Assembly (NCBI RefSeq): GCF_016718685.1
Contig: NZ_JADKCX010000017.1
Location: 20,315 to 84,314, forward strand
Reading direction: 5' to 3'
DNA: 64,000 nucleotides
DNA from: Haliscomenobacter sp.
GTDB taxonomy: Bacteria > Bacteroidota > Bacteroidia > Chitinophagales > Saprospiraceae
The notes under the pieces are model-generated. The model was given only the letters and a program-made list of their open reading frames with translations. It was not told where the DNA came from and did no database searches. Shown here piece by piece: positions 27,026 to 35,593 of the stretch. A program made the position numbers and the translations under genes. Each line of letters begins with the position of its first letter. The first letter of the stretch is position 1.

Positions 27026-28107
27026 GAAAGTGTTAATTTAAAACTGGTCAATGAGCTGATGATTGGCTCAAAATCCACATCAACATCGTATGGATAGGTG
27101 ATCAAAAATTTTATTGCTTTGTCGATGTTGTAGCCGTCAAAGACGATGTTGTACAACATCTGGGTAATGGGCAGGCGCAATTTATAATAATTTGCCAAAT
27201 GCCAGGTAATTTTCAGGGTACGAACACCTTCCGCCAATTCGGGCATAGTGGCTTCAATGTCCGATATTTTTTCTCCTTTACCCAGGCGAAAGCCAAAAGT
27301 AAAGTTGCGGCTGTTTTTACTGGTTGCCGTAGCCACCAGGTCGCCAATGCCCGCCGTGCCAAAAAAAGCCGAATTGGTGCTGCCCATGGCTTGGCCAAAA
27401 CGTGCCATTTCCATCAAACCACGGGTAATGAGCATGGCTTGCAGGTTTTTGCCCAGGCCACGTCCACGCAAGATGCCTGAGCCGATGGCGATCATGTTTT
27501 TCAAGGCTCCAGCCAGTTCCGCACCAAGGATGTCGTTGTTGCCAAAAACGTGGAAAGCATCAGAAGAAAGCACTTTTTTTCCCAAATCAATAACTTCTTC
27601 ATACACGCTCCCGATCACGGTTGCGGTAGGCTGACCTTCCAGAATTTCGGTAGCGAGGTTGGGACCCGAAAGGCAACCGACGCGGCGCACCACCGTTTCC
27701 TGGGTGATTACCTGGCTCATGGTGCTGACGTGCTGGGGCTCCAAAAGCCCCTCGTCCATTTGTGCGGGCGTGATGCCTTGCACATCAAAACCTTTGGTGC
27801 CATGGATGAGGATGTGGTAAGGGCGTAGGTGCGGGCCCAAACGAGTCATGGTGCTGCGAAAACCATCCGAGGGTACCACTGGGAAAATCAAGGTGCATTT
27901 TTCGGCCAGTTCTTGAACGTTGCCGATGGCACTGATGCGGGGAGACAGATTGATGCCAAAATTTTGACGCTCCCGATTGATGCGTTCAACCGTATCCGGG
28001 TTTCGGCTGTATAATAGTACGTCGACTCTGCGTGATAACAAGTTGGCGATGGCGGTTCCAAAGGTACCGGCCCCGACTACACCAACGGTCTGTTGAAAAT
28101 CTGGCAT
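27022..28107 (-). CDS. gpsA: Glycerol-3-phosphate dehydrogenase, NAD(P)-dependent
   Basis: 361 residues. The N-terminal Rossmann motif is VGVVGAGTFGTAIANLL. The GpsA signatures follow: GCLSGPNLATEILEGQPTAT, then the catalytic lysine region LAGALKNMIAIGSGILRGRG, then AFFGTAGIGDLVATATSKNS RN. It reduces dihydroxyacetone phosphate to sn-glycerol 3-phosphate for phospholipid synthesis. The C-terminus extends slightly beyond the usual 330-340 residues. Its stop overlaps the YfhO start, so the two are coupled. It is divergent from the hydrolase at 28225, sharing a promoter region of about 115 bases. Confidence 0.93.
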   Translation of the reverse strand: MPDFQQTVGVVGAGTFGTAIANLLSRRVDVLLYSRNPDTVERINRERQNFGINLSPRISAIGNVQELAEKCTLIFPVVPSDGFRSTMTRLGPHLRPYHILIHGTKGFDVQGITPAQMDEGLLEPQHVSTMSQVITQETVVRRVGCLSGPNLATEILEGQPTATVIGSVYEEVIDLGKKVLSSDAFHVFGNNDILGAELAGALKNMIAIGSGILRGRGLGKNLQAMLITRGLMEMARFGQAMGSTNSAFFGTAGIGDLVATATSKNSRNFTFGFRLGKGEKISDIEATMPELAEGVRTLKITWHLANYYKLRLPITQMLYNIVFDGYNIDKAIKFLITYPYDVDVDFEPIISSLTSFKLTLS

Positions 28108-28224
28108 CAGGAATTCTTCAATTTGCGGTAAAAGTAAGTTTTTCGCAGGATGATTTGTGTTCCTGTATCAGGTTTTAGGGGAAAAAGCGTTTTAATGTCA
28201 TCAAATGGATGCAAAAAAAGGAAA

Positions 28225-29283
28225 ATGAGTTTTAAGCGAAGCACAAATAGGTTTGAATTTCCCCGCATGGGGCCTTGGACGCGGCGCATGATGCTCAGTA
28301 GCGTGTTGGTGGTTGGCATCCTGGGGCTTTCCAATCGCAAGGCCGATGGCCCCGCCGCCTCAGTTCAACCTCTGAGTGGCCCTGGCGGCTCAAACTATAT
28401 TCACGCCGAGGTCATCATGCAGGATTCTGCCCAAAAAACGGATGGATACTGGTTGTACGAACCCGCCAATCCGCGTCCGGATTCGGCACACGTAGTCGTT
28501 TTTATGCACGGTTATGCCGCCCTCAACCCCATGGCTTACGGAGGCTGGATTCGCCATTTGGTGCGCAAAGGAAACATCGTCATTTTTCCCCGCTACCAGC
28601 GCGACATGTGGACAACGCCTACCGAACGTTTTGCCCAAAATGCGGCCAAGGGCATCCGGGATGCCTTACAGGCTTTAAAAACTGGTGAACATGTGCGCCC
28701 CATTGATGGCCCACTGGTGATGATTGGGCATTCTTACGGCGGGGCGATTTCGGCTTACCTGGGGGTGAAATACAAAAAGTATGGCATTCCGCAACCCAAG
28801 GGATTGTTGCTTTGTGCGCCAGGCACCGGACCAATGAACGGCGCGAAACTGGACGATTACGGCCAAATGCCCGCAGGTACCAAACTGCTCATCGTCAACA
28901 GCAACGACGACCAGGTGGTGAAGGAATCTTTTCAACGCACTATTTTTAATACCGCAGTCAATACGCCTACGCGCAATTTTTTGAAACTGAACGCCGATGA
29001 CCATGGCAGCCCGGCAATCAAAGCCCACCACAATGCCTGTTATAGCCTGGATGAAGCGTTTGACAATGGCATGCGCAATCCGACAATCTACCGCAGTTAT
29101 CTGGTGGGAGTGACCAATCAGGTGGATCATTACGGTTTTTGGAAATGGGGTGATGCCCTGCTCGATTGTGTGCGAGCCGGAGAAAATTGTGACTTTGTTT
29201 TTGGTGGAACGGAACAGCAGAAGTCGCTGGGAACCTGGGCGGATGGGAAAAAGGTGAAGGAGATGGAGGTGTGGTTGCCGTGA
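28225..29283 (+). CDS. Alpha/beta hydrolase, membrane-anchored or exported
   Basis: About 352 residues from the ATG at 28225; starts at 28150, 28195 or 28285 are also possible. A basic N-terminus (FPRMGPWTRRMMLSSVLVVG) precedes one hydrophobic helix, consistent with export. The hydrolase core shows HVVVFMHGYAALNPMAYGGW (oxyanion loop), nucleophile elbow MIGHSYGGAISAYLG, and acid/base candidates in IVNSNDDQVV and LKLNADDHGSPAIK. There are two cysteines late in the protein (LDCVRAGENCDF). It resembles the dienelactone hydrolase/PET-hydrolase-like group only loosely; the substrate is unknown. Confidence 0.75.
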   Translation: MSFKRSTNRFEFPRMGPWTRRMMLSSVLVVGILGLSNRKADGPAASVQPLSGPGGSNYIHAEVIMQDSAQKTDGYWLYEPANPRPDSAHVVVFMHGYAALNPMAYGGWIRHLVRKGNIVIFPRYQRDMWTTPTERFAQNAAKGIRDALQALKTGEHVRPIDGPLVMIGHSYGGAISAYLGVKYKKYGIPQPKGLLLCAPGTGPMNGAKLDDYGQMPAGTKLLIVNSNDDQVVKESFQRTIFNTAVNTPTRNFLKLNADDHGSPAIKAHHNACYSLDEAFDNGMRNPTIYRSYLVGVTNQVDHYGFWKWGDALLDCVRAGENCDFVFGGTEQQKSLGTWADGKKVKEMEVWLP

Positions 29284-29495
29284 GCGGAGGGTGATTTTAA
29301 ATTTTTAGTTTTAGGGCATCATCGCATCAGGGTTTCTACGTGTATCAAAAATCCGTGATGTATATGGTGTCTTCAATCAGTCTAAATCTTCATTCAACAC
29401 ATCCTCCAAAGAATAAACTGCTCCATCTTCAATGTCAGTGATGTTAGCCTAATAAACCAAAACCTCAAGCAAGTAGCGCACAAAACCCTAAAACT

Positions 29496-30209
29496 TTAAT
29501 CCATCCAAGCCACCCATTCACTCACACTTTTTGCTTTGTCCACCTCAAATTCTCCAATTTTCGTCCGCCGCAGAGCGCTCAGGTACGCTCCACTTTTCAG
29601 CGCTTTACCCAAGTCAAAAGCCAGTGAGCGGATGTAAGTCCCCTTACTGCACTCCACCCGAAAATCCACTTCCGGCAGTTCAATGCGGGTGAATTCCATG
29701 GCGTAGATGTGTACTTTGCGCGCTTCTACTTTGATGCTTTCGCCTTTGCGGGCCATTTTGTAGAGGGGTTGCCCGTCTACCTTGATGGCCGAAAACATGG
29801 GAGGAACCTGTTCAATTTCGCCAAGAAATTTTTGGCGGGCTTGTTCCAGCAATTCCGGCGTGATGTGCTCGATAGGGTAGTGGGCGTCGATTTCCGTTTC
29901 GGCATCGTAGGAAGGAGTGGTCGCACCAAAAGTGATGGTGCCGGTGTATTCCTTGGGGCGATCCTGGTATTCGTTGATGCGTTTGGTGTCTTTACCCGTA
30001 CAAACAATGAGCAGGCCTGTGGCCATGGGGTCAAGGGTACCCGCGTGGCCGACTTTGATGTTTTTGAGTTGGAAGAGGCTCCGGATTTTTCCCCGAATTT
30101 TGTTGACGACATCAAAAGAAGTCCAGCCTTGGGGTTTGTCTACGAGTAGTACAGCGCCTTCGGTAAAAAATTGACTGGTAAGAGGCCGTTCTCCGGCGTT
30201 CGGGTCCAT
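29496..30209 (-). CDS. truB: tRNA pseudouridine(55) synthase
   Basis: 237 residues. The TruB start AVLLVDKPQGWTSFDVVNKI and the catalytic motif VGHAGTLDPMATGLLIV with the nucleophilic aspartate are intact, followed by QVPPMFSAIKVDGQPLYKMA and VECSKGTYIRSLAFDLG. It makes pseudouridine 55 in the T loop of tRNAs. The C-terminus is short (no PUA domain), as usual in Bacteroidota. It lies 22 bases after uppP in the order ftsX-DUF3098-uppP-truB, which is widely conserved in the phylum. Confidence 0.96.
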   Translation of the reverse strand: MDPNAGERPLTSQFFTEGAVLLVDKPQGWTSFDVVNKIRGKIRSLFQLKNIKVGHAGTLDPMATGLLIVCTGKDTKRINEYQDRPKEYTGTITFGATTPSYDAETEIDAHYPIEHITPELLEQARQKFLGEIEQVPPMFSAIKVDGQPLYKMARKGESIKVEARKVHIYAMEFTRIELPEVDFRVECSKGTYIRSLAFDLGKALKSGAYLSALRRTKIGEFEVDKAKSVSEWVAWMD

Positions 30210-30231
30210 ATGGCCGTTTTATGTTGAAAAA

Positions 30232-31029
30232 TTATCCCAAAGATAAAATATACGCCCCTGCTGCGATGGCAACAACGAAGCAATATATGGAAAAATAGAT
30301 CAGTTTGCTGCCTTTAACCAGTCTGATCATTAAGCGACAAGCAAATAAACCAGTCAGGAAAGCAAAGATAAATCCTACCGCAATTGCCGTAAAATTTTCA
30401 GTTTGACCATATTCTCCATCCATGATGTCCTTGGCCAGTTTGCCCAAAATCAAGGGAACAACCATCAAGAATGAAAACCGAGCGGCTTCACCACGGTCAA
30501 TTCCCAACAAAACGGACGTGGAAATGGTCGCACCCGAACGGGAAATACCCGGCGTAATGGCAATGGCCTGGGCGATGCCGATCAAGAGCGCATTGAGGTA
30601 TGAAACAGGTTTGCCCGTATCCTTAGCCCGGTGCGCAAACAGCAAAAGCACCCCCGTGACCGCCAACATGGCTGCAACCAAAAGAATATTGCGGGTGAAC
30701 AGTTCTTCGATTTGTTTTTCAAAAAGCAAACCAACCACAGCCGCTGGAATCATGGACAGTACAATCTTCGCAGAAAACTCCGTCTCTGGATTCCATTTGA
30801 AAGCAAATAGTCCTTTAAACACCGACGCAATGTCATTGCGAAAGACCACAATGGTGGACAAAGCGGTGGCCACGTGTAGCGTGACGGTCATCAACAAGCT
30901 TTGCTCGGCCATACTGGTATCCCCAAGAATATATTTGGCCAGTTCGAGGTGGCCACTGCTGCTGACAGGCAAGAACTCGGTTAGCCCTTGTACGATACCA
31001 AGGACAATCGAACGGATGATTTCAGACAT
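30232..31029 (-). CDS. uppP: Undecaprenyl-diphosphate phosphatase (BacA family)
   Basis: 265 residues, about eight membrane helices. The two UppP signatures are present: GLTEFLPVSSSGHLELAKY near residue 15 and ITPGISRSGATISTSVLLG at about 160. It recycles undecaprenyl pyrophosphate to the monophosphate carrier used in peptidoglycan and in the surface polysaccharide made by the genes at 16-20 kb. It sits between DUF3098 (9-base gap) and truB (22-base gap) and is probably co-transcribed with ftsX. Confidence 0.96.
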   Translation of the reverse strand: MSEIIRSIVLGIVQGLTEFLPVSSSGHLELAKYILGDTSMAEQSLLMTVTLHVATALSTIVVFRNDIASVFKGLFAFKWNPETEFSAKIVLSMIPAAVVGLLFEKQIEELFTRNILLVAAMLAVTGVLLLFAHRAKDTGKPVSYLNALLIGIAQAIAITPGISRSGATISTSVLLGIDRGEAARFSFLMVVPLILGKLAKDIMDGEYGQTENFTAIAVGFIFAFLTGLFACRLMIRLVKGSKLIYFSIYCFVVAIAAGAYILSLG

Positions 31030-31038
31030 GGAGTGTTC

Positions 31039-31410
31039 CTATTTGCGGAAAATGGCTACAATGCCCAGTACCACGCCGCCCAACATCATGATGGGTGCAA
31101 TGACCATGCGGCGAGAACCGTAAATGATGTTTTCATCCCAGGTATTGGGGTCAGGCATAGCGCCACCCGACATCAGGACGATGCCCAGGGTCATGGCTAA
31201 TCCAGCTGCACCAAGGATGATGTAGTTGTTGCGGTTGAAAATAAGCTCTTTTTTGACCCGTGGGGCACGCGTTGGCGTTGCGGTGCTGCGTACACGCTCC
31301 GTGCTGCTGGTAGTTGGGCGCGTCCCAGACGTTGGTCTGGGCGTAGGGGTTTCCTTCTCCTGACGGCCCGGTCCAGCCGGTTTTCTATTGGAAGGTTTTT
31401 TCGTACTCAT
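31039..31410 (-). CDS. DUF3098 membrane protein
   Basis: 123 residues. The first 65 residues are basic and rich in P, T, S and R (NRKPAGPGRQEKETPTPRPT), unusually long for the family. The DUF3098 core follows: ELIFNRNNYIILGAAGLAMT, a helix, then PDPNTWDENIIYGSRRMVIA and a second helix ending VAIFRK. The family is restricted largely to Bacteroidota and lies next to ftsX and uppP. Function unknown. Confidence 0.85.
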   Translation of the reverse strand: MSTKKPSNRKPAGPGRQEKETPTPRPTSGTRPTTSSTERVRSTATPTRAPRVKKELIFNRNNYIILGAAGLAMTLGIVLMSGGAMPDPNTWDENIIYGSRRMVIAPIMMLGGVVLGIVAIFRK

Positions 31411-31470
31411 GCCTAATTTTTAGTTTGAAGTGGCAAAATTACACTATTTGATGAGTTTGGCTCAGAAAAA

Positions 31471-31559
31471 GTTGAAGAGTTTAGGGTTGAAGAGTTGAAA
31501 AGTCGTCACTGAGCGCTCAGTGACCGACTTTTCAACTCTTCAACCCTAAACTCTTCAAC
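31471..31559. repeat. 89-base near-perfect palindrome downstream of ftsX
   Basis: A 35-base left arm (31471-31505, beginning GTTGAAGAGTTTAGGG) and a 35-base right arm (31525-31559, ending CTAAACTCTTCAAC) are exact reverse complements. The centre TCACTGAGCGCTCAGTGA (31506-31523) is itself a perfect 18-base palindrome, with a single bulged C at 31524. It begins 15 bases after the ftsX stop. The right arm recurs almost unchanged at 32442-32473. Confidence 0.97.
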
Positions 31560-31573
31560 CCTAAACTTTTCAA

Positions 31574-32449
31574 CTAATAAAGATCGTCCACCCGCATCTT
31601 CAAATACCGATTCACTACATAAAACGTGGAAAGGGCATAAATGAGTACCCCCAGAAACAGAATGCCAAAGATGACCAGAAGCAGCAAGCGGGTATCCTGA
31701 AACAGGTAAACCTCGGGGAAACTGCGGTTGAGCCAATACAACATGCCCACCAAAGCCAGGATAGAAATCAGGCTGCTCAACAATCCGTGCAGGATGGCAC
31801 GAAAGAGATAAGGTCGGCTGATGAACCCCCAGGATGCGCCAACCAACTCCATGTTTTTGATCAAAAAACGATTGGAATAAAGGGCCAGGCGGATGGTATT
31901 GTGGATGAGTGTGGCGGTGACCAGGATAAAAAACAGCCCAAACCCCAGGGCGAAATACCCGGCTTTTTGCAAATTGTTGGCAATGTTGTCCACCAAACTT
32001 TCCTGATAATACACATCGTTGATGGCTTCCATACCTTTGAGCTCTTCCCGAATTTGTTTGAGGTGCTCGGGATCCAGGTATTCGGCTTTGAGGTTGAAAA
32101 AGATCACATCGAGGAAAGGGTTGGGCAGGTCGAGCTTGAGAAACTCTTCGCCAAACTCATTGCGCATCATTTGTGCAGCTTTTTCTTTGGGGACTTTGTT
32201 TATGGTGCCGGGACGTACGTACTGCGCTTTTTGCAAATACCCTTCCAGCGCAACCATGTCAATAGGGGTTGCACTTTCCGTCAATTCCACGATCAGGTTG
32301 ACCCGCTCTTTGTACAACCTGACAAACTGCTGGGCATGGAGCAAAATGGCGCCAAACAAACCCAGTACAAAAAGAAGAGTTGAGGGTTGAAGGTTGAAGA
32401 GGTTGGTTGAAAGCGCGACCCCGGCTCCGCTCGGCGACCGGCTTTTCAA
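31574..32449 (-). CDS. ftsX: Cell division protein FtsX, N-terminus replaced by repeat
   Basis: From about residue 26 on, this is a normal Bacteroidota FtsX. Helix 1 is LFVLGLFGAILLHAQQFVRL, an extracytoplasmic domain covers about 50-165, and three helices follow (YFALGFGLFFILVTATLIHN; ILHGLLSSLISILALVGMLY; LLLLVIFGILFLGVLIYALS), with the tail NRYLKMRVDDLY. FtsX with FtsE forms an ABC-type complex controlling septal peptidoglycan hydrolases. The first 25 residues (KSRSPSGAGVALSTNLFNLQ) are only the translation of the palindromic repeat at 32376-32473, the only available start is a TTG, and the usual basic cytoplasmic segment is absent. Either the element inserted into the 5' end or the assembly is wrong there. 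Confidence 0.88.
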   Translation of the reverse strand: MKSRSPSGAGVALSTNLFNLQPSTLLFVLGLFGAILLHAQQFVRLYKERVNLIVELTESATPIDMVALEGYLQKAQYVRPGTINKVPKEKAAQMMRNEFGEEFLKLDLPNPFLDVIFFNLKAEYLDPEHLKQIREELKGMEAINDVYYQESLVDNIANNLQKAGYFALGFGLFFILVTATLIHNTIRLALYSNRFLIKNMELVGASWGFISRPYLFRAILHGLLSSLISILALVGMLYWLNRSFPEVYLFQDTRLLLLVIFGILFLGVLIYALSTFYVVNRYLKMRVDDLY

Positions 32450-32473
32450 CTTTTCAACCCTAAACTCTTCAAC
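32376..32473. repeat. Imperfect palindrome overlapping the ftsX 5' end
   Basis: Left arm GAGTTGAGGGTTGAAGG.. (32377 on) and right arm ..TTTTCAACCCTAAACTCTTC (to 32473) pair imperfectly around a GC-rich centre (GCGACCCCGGCTCCGCTCGG). The outer right arm differs by one base in 32 from that of the ftsX downstream palindrome, so both are copies of one element. Confidence 0.85.
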
Positions 32474-32474
32474 T

Positions 32475-32933
32475 TTATTCTTGATCCATTTGCCGCATCA
32501 GCGCTTCGGTATCACTTAGCAGCTTGCGGAGATCAATTTTGAGTTCTTTTTCATCTTCGAGCAAATACGTCGAAGTTTTGCCCCCTGTTTGGCGGGCTTT
32601 TTCGGCATCGATCTCGGCCATGCGTTGTTCCAGTTCCTGCCGTTCTCTCTCCATCTCGCTCAGACGCCGCAAAGATTCCACATCGTTGTTCGAACGGGCG
32701 CGGGTGCGCAAATCCTGATAGATGTTGTCAATTTTATCCAACGCAGAATCGTATTTTCCTTGATCCAGTTTGGCCTTTTCGGTTTTGAGCAAGGCCCAGG
32801 AGGCTTTGCCCAACTGCCCAACCTGATGGAAAATTTCTTTAGACTGGGCTTTTTCCTGTGCGTCGCCAAAAAAATAGTTGTACACCAGAATGACGGCAAC
32901 CAGCAATAAACCCAGTTTGATAAGGGATTTCAT
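32475..32933 (-). CDS. Hypothetical membrane-anchored coiled-coil protein
   Basis: 152 residues from the ATG at 32933, preferred over one 12 codons upstream because it directly precedes the basic and hydrophobic anchor (MKSLIKLGLLLVAVILVYNY). The rest is a long helix with heptads: KEIFHQVGQLGKASWALLKT, then SEMERERQELEQRMAEIDAE, and a final helical segment EKELKIDLRKLLSDTEALMR. No family is recognised. It lies directly upstream of ftsX on the same strand and may be co-transcribed; a role at the division site or envelope is possible but unsupported by motif. Confidence 0.65.
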   Translation of the reverse strand: MKSLIKLGLLLVAVILVYNYFFGDAQEKAQSKEIFHQVGQLGKASWALLKTEKAKLDQGKYDSALDKIDNIYQDLRTRARSNNDVESLRRLSEMERERQELEQRMAEIDAEKARQTGGKTSTYLLEDEKELKIDLRKLLSDTEALMRQMDQE

Positions 32934-33058
32934 GGTTATTGATTTTTTGGTTTTTGCAAAGATAAACATTTAGGCCTGTAGGGACAACTTAATCCACGAA
33001 GCACCAGCTTAAAGAAACCTGTGAAAAGTACAACTTAAAAAGAATTTCCATGTTCCTG

Positions 33059-33084
33059 TTGTTATATCGGTTTAAGTATAACAA
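33059..33084 (+). promoter_or_regulatory. Inverted repeat overlapping the yceI start codon
   Basis: TTGTTATA (33059-33066) and TATAACAA (33077-33084) are exact reverse complements with a 10-base spacer. The last A is the first base of the yceI ATG. It could be an operator or an mRNA hairpin at the start of the polyketide operon. It is short and AT-rich, so chance is not excluded. Confidence 0.5.
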
Positions 33085-33629
33085 TGAAAACGTACAGCAA
33101 CATCGCGTTCATAATCATATGCACATTGGCCATGCAGGCTGCAAATGCGCAAAAAGCATTGGTATTAAAAAGCCATCTCATCGCCTACAAAGTTAAAAAT
33201 GCTGGGTTTAACTCCTCCGGCCAGTTCGACAAGATGACCGCCAGTGTAGCTTTTGATGAAGAGAATCTGGATAAAAGTATGATTTCGGCAACTTTATTGG
33301 TCAGTTCATTCAATTCAGGTATTCGCCTACGGGACAAGCATCTGAAAAGTGAGGACTACTTTGACCTCCAAAAATACCCAACCATTACCTTGATTTCAAC
33401 CAAAATTGCTAGAACGAAAGATGGATATCTGGGTACATTTGATTTGACGATCAAAGCAGTATCCAAATCCATACAACTGCCGTTTACTGTAACTAAAAAT
33501 GGAGGAATAAGCGTATTCAAGGCCAATGAGTTGGTCATCGATCGCCTAATCTACGGACTCGGGAAAGCGAGTCTTACATTGGGCAACACGGTTTACCTCA
33601 ACTTAGAGGCCACCTTCACAAACGAATAA
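33084..33629 (+). CDS. YceI-like lipid-binding lipocalin-fold protein
   Basis: 181 residues with a signal peptide cleaved after about residue 22 (ICTLAMQAANA). The mature part follows the YceI plan: AYKVKNAGFNSSGQFDKMTA, LLVSSFNSGIRLRDKHLKSE, DYFDLQKYPTITLISTKI, and GTFDLTIKAVSKSIQLPFTV. YceI proteins are beta-barrels that bind a polyisoprenoid or quinone-like chain in the periplasm. It is the first gene of an operon with UbiA, type III polyketide synthase, methyltransferase and FAD reductase (one base to the next gene). The context suggests that it carries the operon's lipid product or precursor. Confidence 0.85.
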   Translation: MKTYSNIAFIIICTLAMQAANAQKALVLKSHLIAYKVKNAGFNSSGQFDKMTASVAFDEENLDKSMISATLLVSSFNSGIRLRDKHLKSEDYFDLQKYPTITLISTKIARTKDGYLGTFDLTIKAVSKSIQLPFTVTKNGGISVFKANELVIDRLIYGLGKASLTLGNTVYLNLEATFTNE

Positions 33630-33630
33630 T

Positions 33631-34498
33631 ATGATCGATAAAGACACCATCAAACTCCTGCGGATTCCTTTTTCGCTTTTGCTCATGCCTATTTTTATCT
33701 TGGCATTGAGCCAAATCAGGGGCTCTTTTTCATGGATGGATATACTGGTTCCTTTCTTGATCATCCATTTTTTGGTTTATCCTGCCAGCAATGGCTACAA
33801 CAGTTATATCGACAAAGATCAAGATAGTATTGGCGGTTTAGAAAAACCACCCATGCCTACCATCCGATTATTCTATGTCACCTTGATCCTGGATATTGTG
33901 GCTCTAGTACTCTCCATGTTGCTGGTGAATATGGCATTCGCACTATGTTTGCTGACTTGTATTGTGGCTTCAAGGGCGTATAGCGCAAGACAAATCCGTT
34001 TAAAAAAATATCCTTATACGGGTTTTTTGGTGGTGGTTATTTTTCAAGGTGCCTTTACTTATTACCTGTCGTATGTGGGCATTACAAAAGAATTATTGGA
34101 ACTTAATGGAACCAATATTTGGGTACTGGCCGCATGTTCGTTTCAAATCGGGGGGGTCTATCCACTAACACAAATCTATCAACACAAACAAGATCTGGCC
34201 GACGGCGTAGTCACCATTAGTTACAAACTGGGCTACCGGGGTACTTTTGTTTTTTCGATCATCATGTTCGCCATCTGCAACCTTTGTTATTTTATCTATT
34301 TTACAAACACCAATCAAATCGCGAGTTTTTACATCATTCAAGCCTTCTTCATACCCATCGCAGCCTTCTTTGGGTATTGGTTTAGCTCTGGTCATTAAAG
34401 ATACCCGCAACGCAAATTTCAAAAATACGATGCGGATGAACATCCTCGCGGCACTTTCCATGAATATCTGCTTTATTGTTTTATTGTTGAAAAATTAA
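33631..34498 (+). CDS. UbiA-family prenyltransferase (frame break near 34384)
   Basis: A polytopic membrane protein of about 288 residues. The first aspartate-rich motif is N54GYNSYIDKDQDS. The second region reads YPLTQIYQHKQDLADGVVTI, a weaker DxxxD than in UbiA itself. The frame as written stops at 34398 after GYWFSSGH. Removing one base (an A near 34384) gives LVIKDTRNANFKNTMRMNIL and the last helix to a stop at 34498, six bases before the synthase start. It is expected to attach an isoprenoid to an aromatic or polyketide acceptor, probably the product of the adjacent synthase. UbiA members also make geranylgeranyl lipids, an alternative. Confidence 0.8.
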
Positions 34499-34504
34499 CT
34501 TCCT

Positions 34505-35593
34505 ATGAGTTACATCGTTAACATTGCCACTGCGGTACCCGATCATGGGTACGAGCAGCATGTGCTTACCCAATTTTACAGTAACTCGATTGATGATGTG
34601 AGTGTAAAAAGAAAAGTCAAAATTCTCGCCGACAAATCGGGTACTTCTACCCGTTATTCGGTGTTAGAAGATTACGGATTGCCCGCAGAACAATTCACTT
34701 TTTTTCCAAAAAACACCCAACTTCTTCCTTCGCCCGGCCTTACCCAACGCATGGATCGGTTTAAAAAAGAGGCCTTGCCGCTCTCCGTGAAAGCCATTCA
34801 AAATCTACCCGATTTTGAAGCGAGTAAAAGCAGCATTACCCACCTCATCACCGTCACTTGTACGGGATTGTCGGCACCGGGCTTGGACATTGAGTTGATG
34901 CAAGCGCTGGCTTTGTCGCCAACTACCCACCGCAGCAGCGTCAATTTTTTGGGCTGCAATGCCGCCATTATCGCGCTCAAACAAGCCGATGGCATCTGCA
35001 AAAGCCAGCCTGATGCCCTGGTGTTGGTGGTCTGTACAGAGCTGTGTACCCTGCATTTTCAAACCATCTACAATCAGGATTATTTGCTCTGCAACGTCCT
35101 GTTTGGCGATGGCAGTGCGGCGGTGTTACTCAGCAGCCAACCTGTAGCAAAACCGACCAGCAGAAATGTACAAATAACGGGTTTTGATTCATTCTGTATT
35201 CCCGATAGTCGCAATGAAATGGCCTGGCAACTCTCGGAAACGGGCTTCATCATGAACCTGACGGCTTACGTAGGCGACTTGATCAAAAATAACATCAAAA
35301 GTATGTTGGACAACGTGGGCATCGATCCATTGGCCGTCGATTATTGGGCAGTGCACCCCGGTGGTAAAAAGATCGTAGATAGCTTCGGGGAAGCGCTGGG
35401 TCTTTCGGCGACCGATTTGGCAGCATCGTATCAGGTGCTGAAAGATTACGGCAACATGTCGTCGCCAACGGTATTGTTTGTGCTCAAAAACATCCTGGAT
35501 AACCTCGACCCCCATCCCGATGGCAAAAACATTTTTGCTGCCGCTTTTGGCCCTGGGTTGACCGTCGAAACCATGCAACTGTGCCATGCTTGA
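34505..35593 (+). CDS. Type III polyketide synthase (chalcone/stilbene synthase-like)
   Basis: 362 residues with the thiolase fold and the full catalytic triad. Cys151 is in VNFLGCNAAIIALKQA, His284 in WAVHPGGKKIVD, and Asn317 in DYGNMSSPTVLFVL. Other signatures are HLITVTCTGLSAPGLDIELM and FGDGSAAVLLSS. It condenses malonyl-CoA onto an acyl-CoA starter and cyclises the chain to a resorcinol, phloroglucinol or pyrone. Starter and chain length are not readable by eye. It overlaps the methyltransferase by eight bases, and UbiA lies six bases upstream. The trio synthase/methyltransferase/flavoprotein parallels the Streptomyces srsABC phenolic-lipid operon. Confidence 0.93.
   Translation: MSYIVNIATAVPDHGYEQHVLTQFYSNSIDDVSVKRKVKILADKSGTSTRYSVLEDYGLPAEQFTFFPKNTQLLPSPGLTQRMDRFKKEALPLSVKAIQNLPDFEASKSSITHLITVTCTGLSAPGLDIELMQALALSPTTHRSSVNFLGCNAAIIALKQADGICKSQPDALVLVVCTELCTLHFQTIYNQDYLLCNVLFGDGSAAVLLSSQPVAKPTSRNVQITGFDSFCIPDSRNEMAWQLSETGFIMNLTAYVGDLIKNNIKSMLDNVGIDPLAVDYWAVHPGGKKIVDSFGEALGLSATDLAASYQVLKDYGNMSSPTVLFVLKNILDNLDPHPDGKNIFAAAFGPGLTVETMQLCHA

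Noticed and set aside
28107..28340. Minus-strand 77-codon frame upstream of gpsA
   Set aside because: It overlaps the opposite hydrolase start and shows no family features; non-coding antisense frame.
29284..29495. Possible small gene between the hydrolase and truB
   Set aside because: No open frame with a protein-like composition or repeat was seen in these 212 bases.
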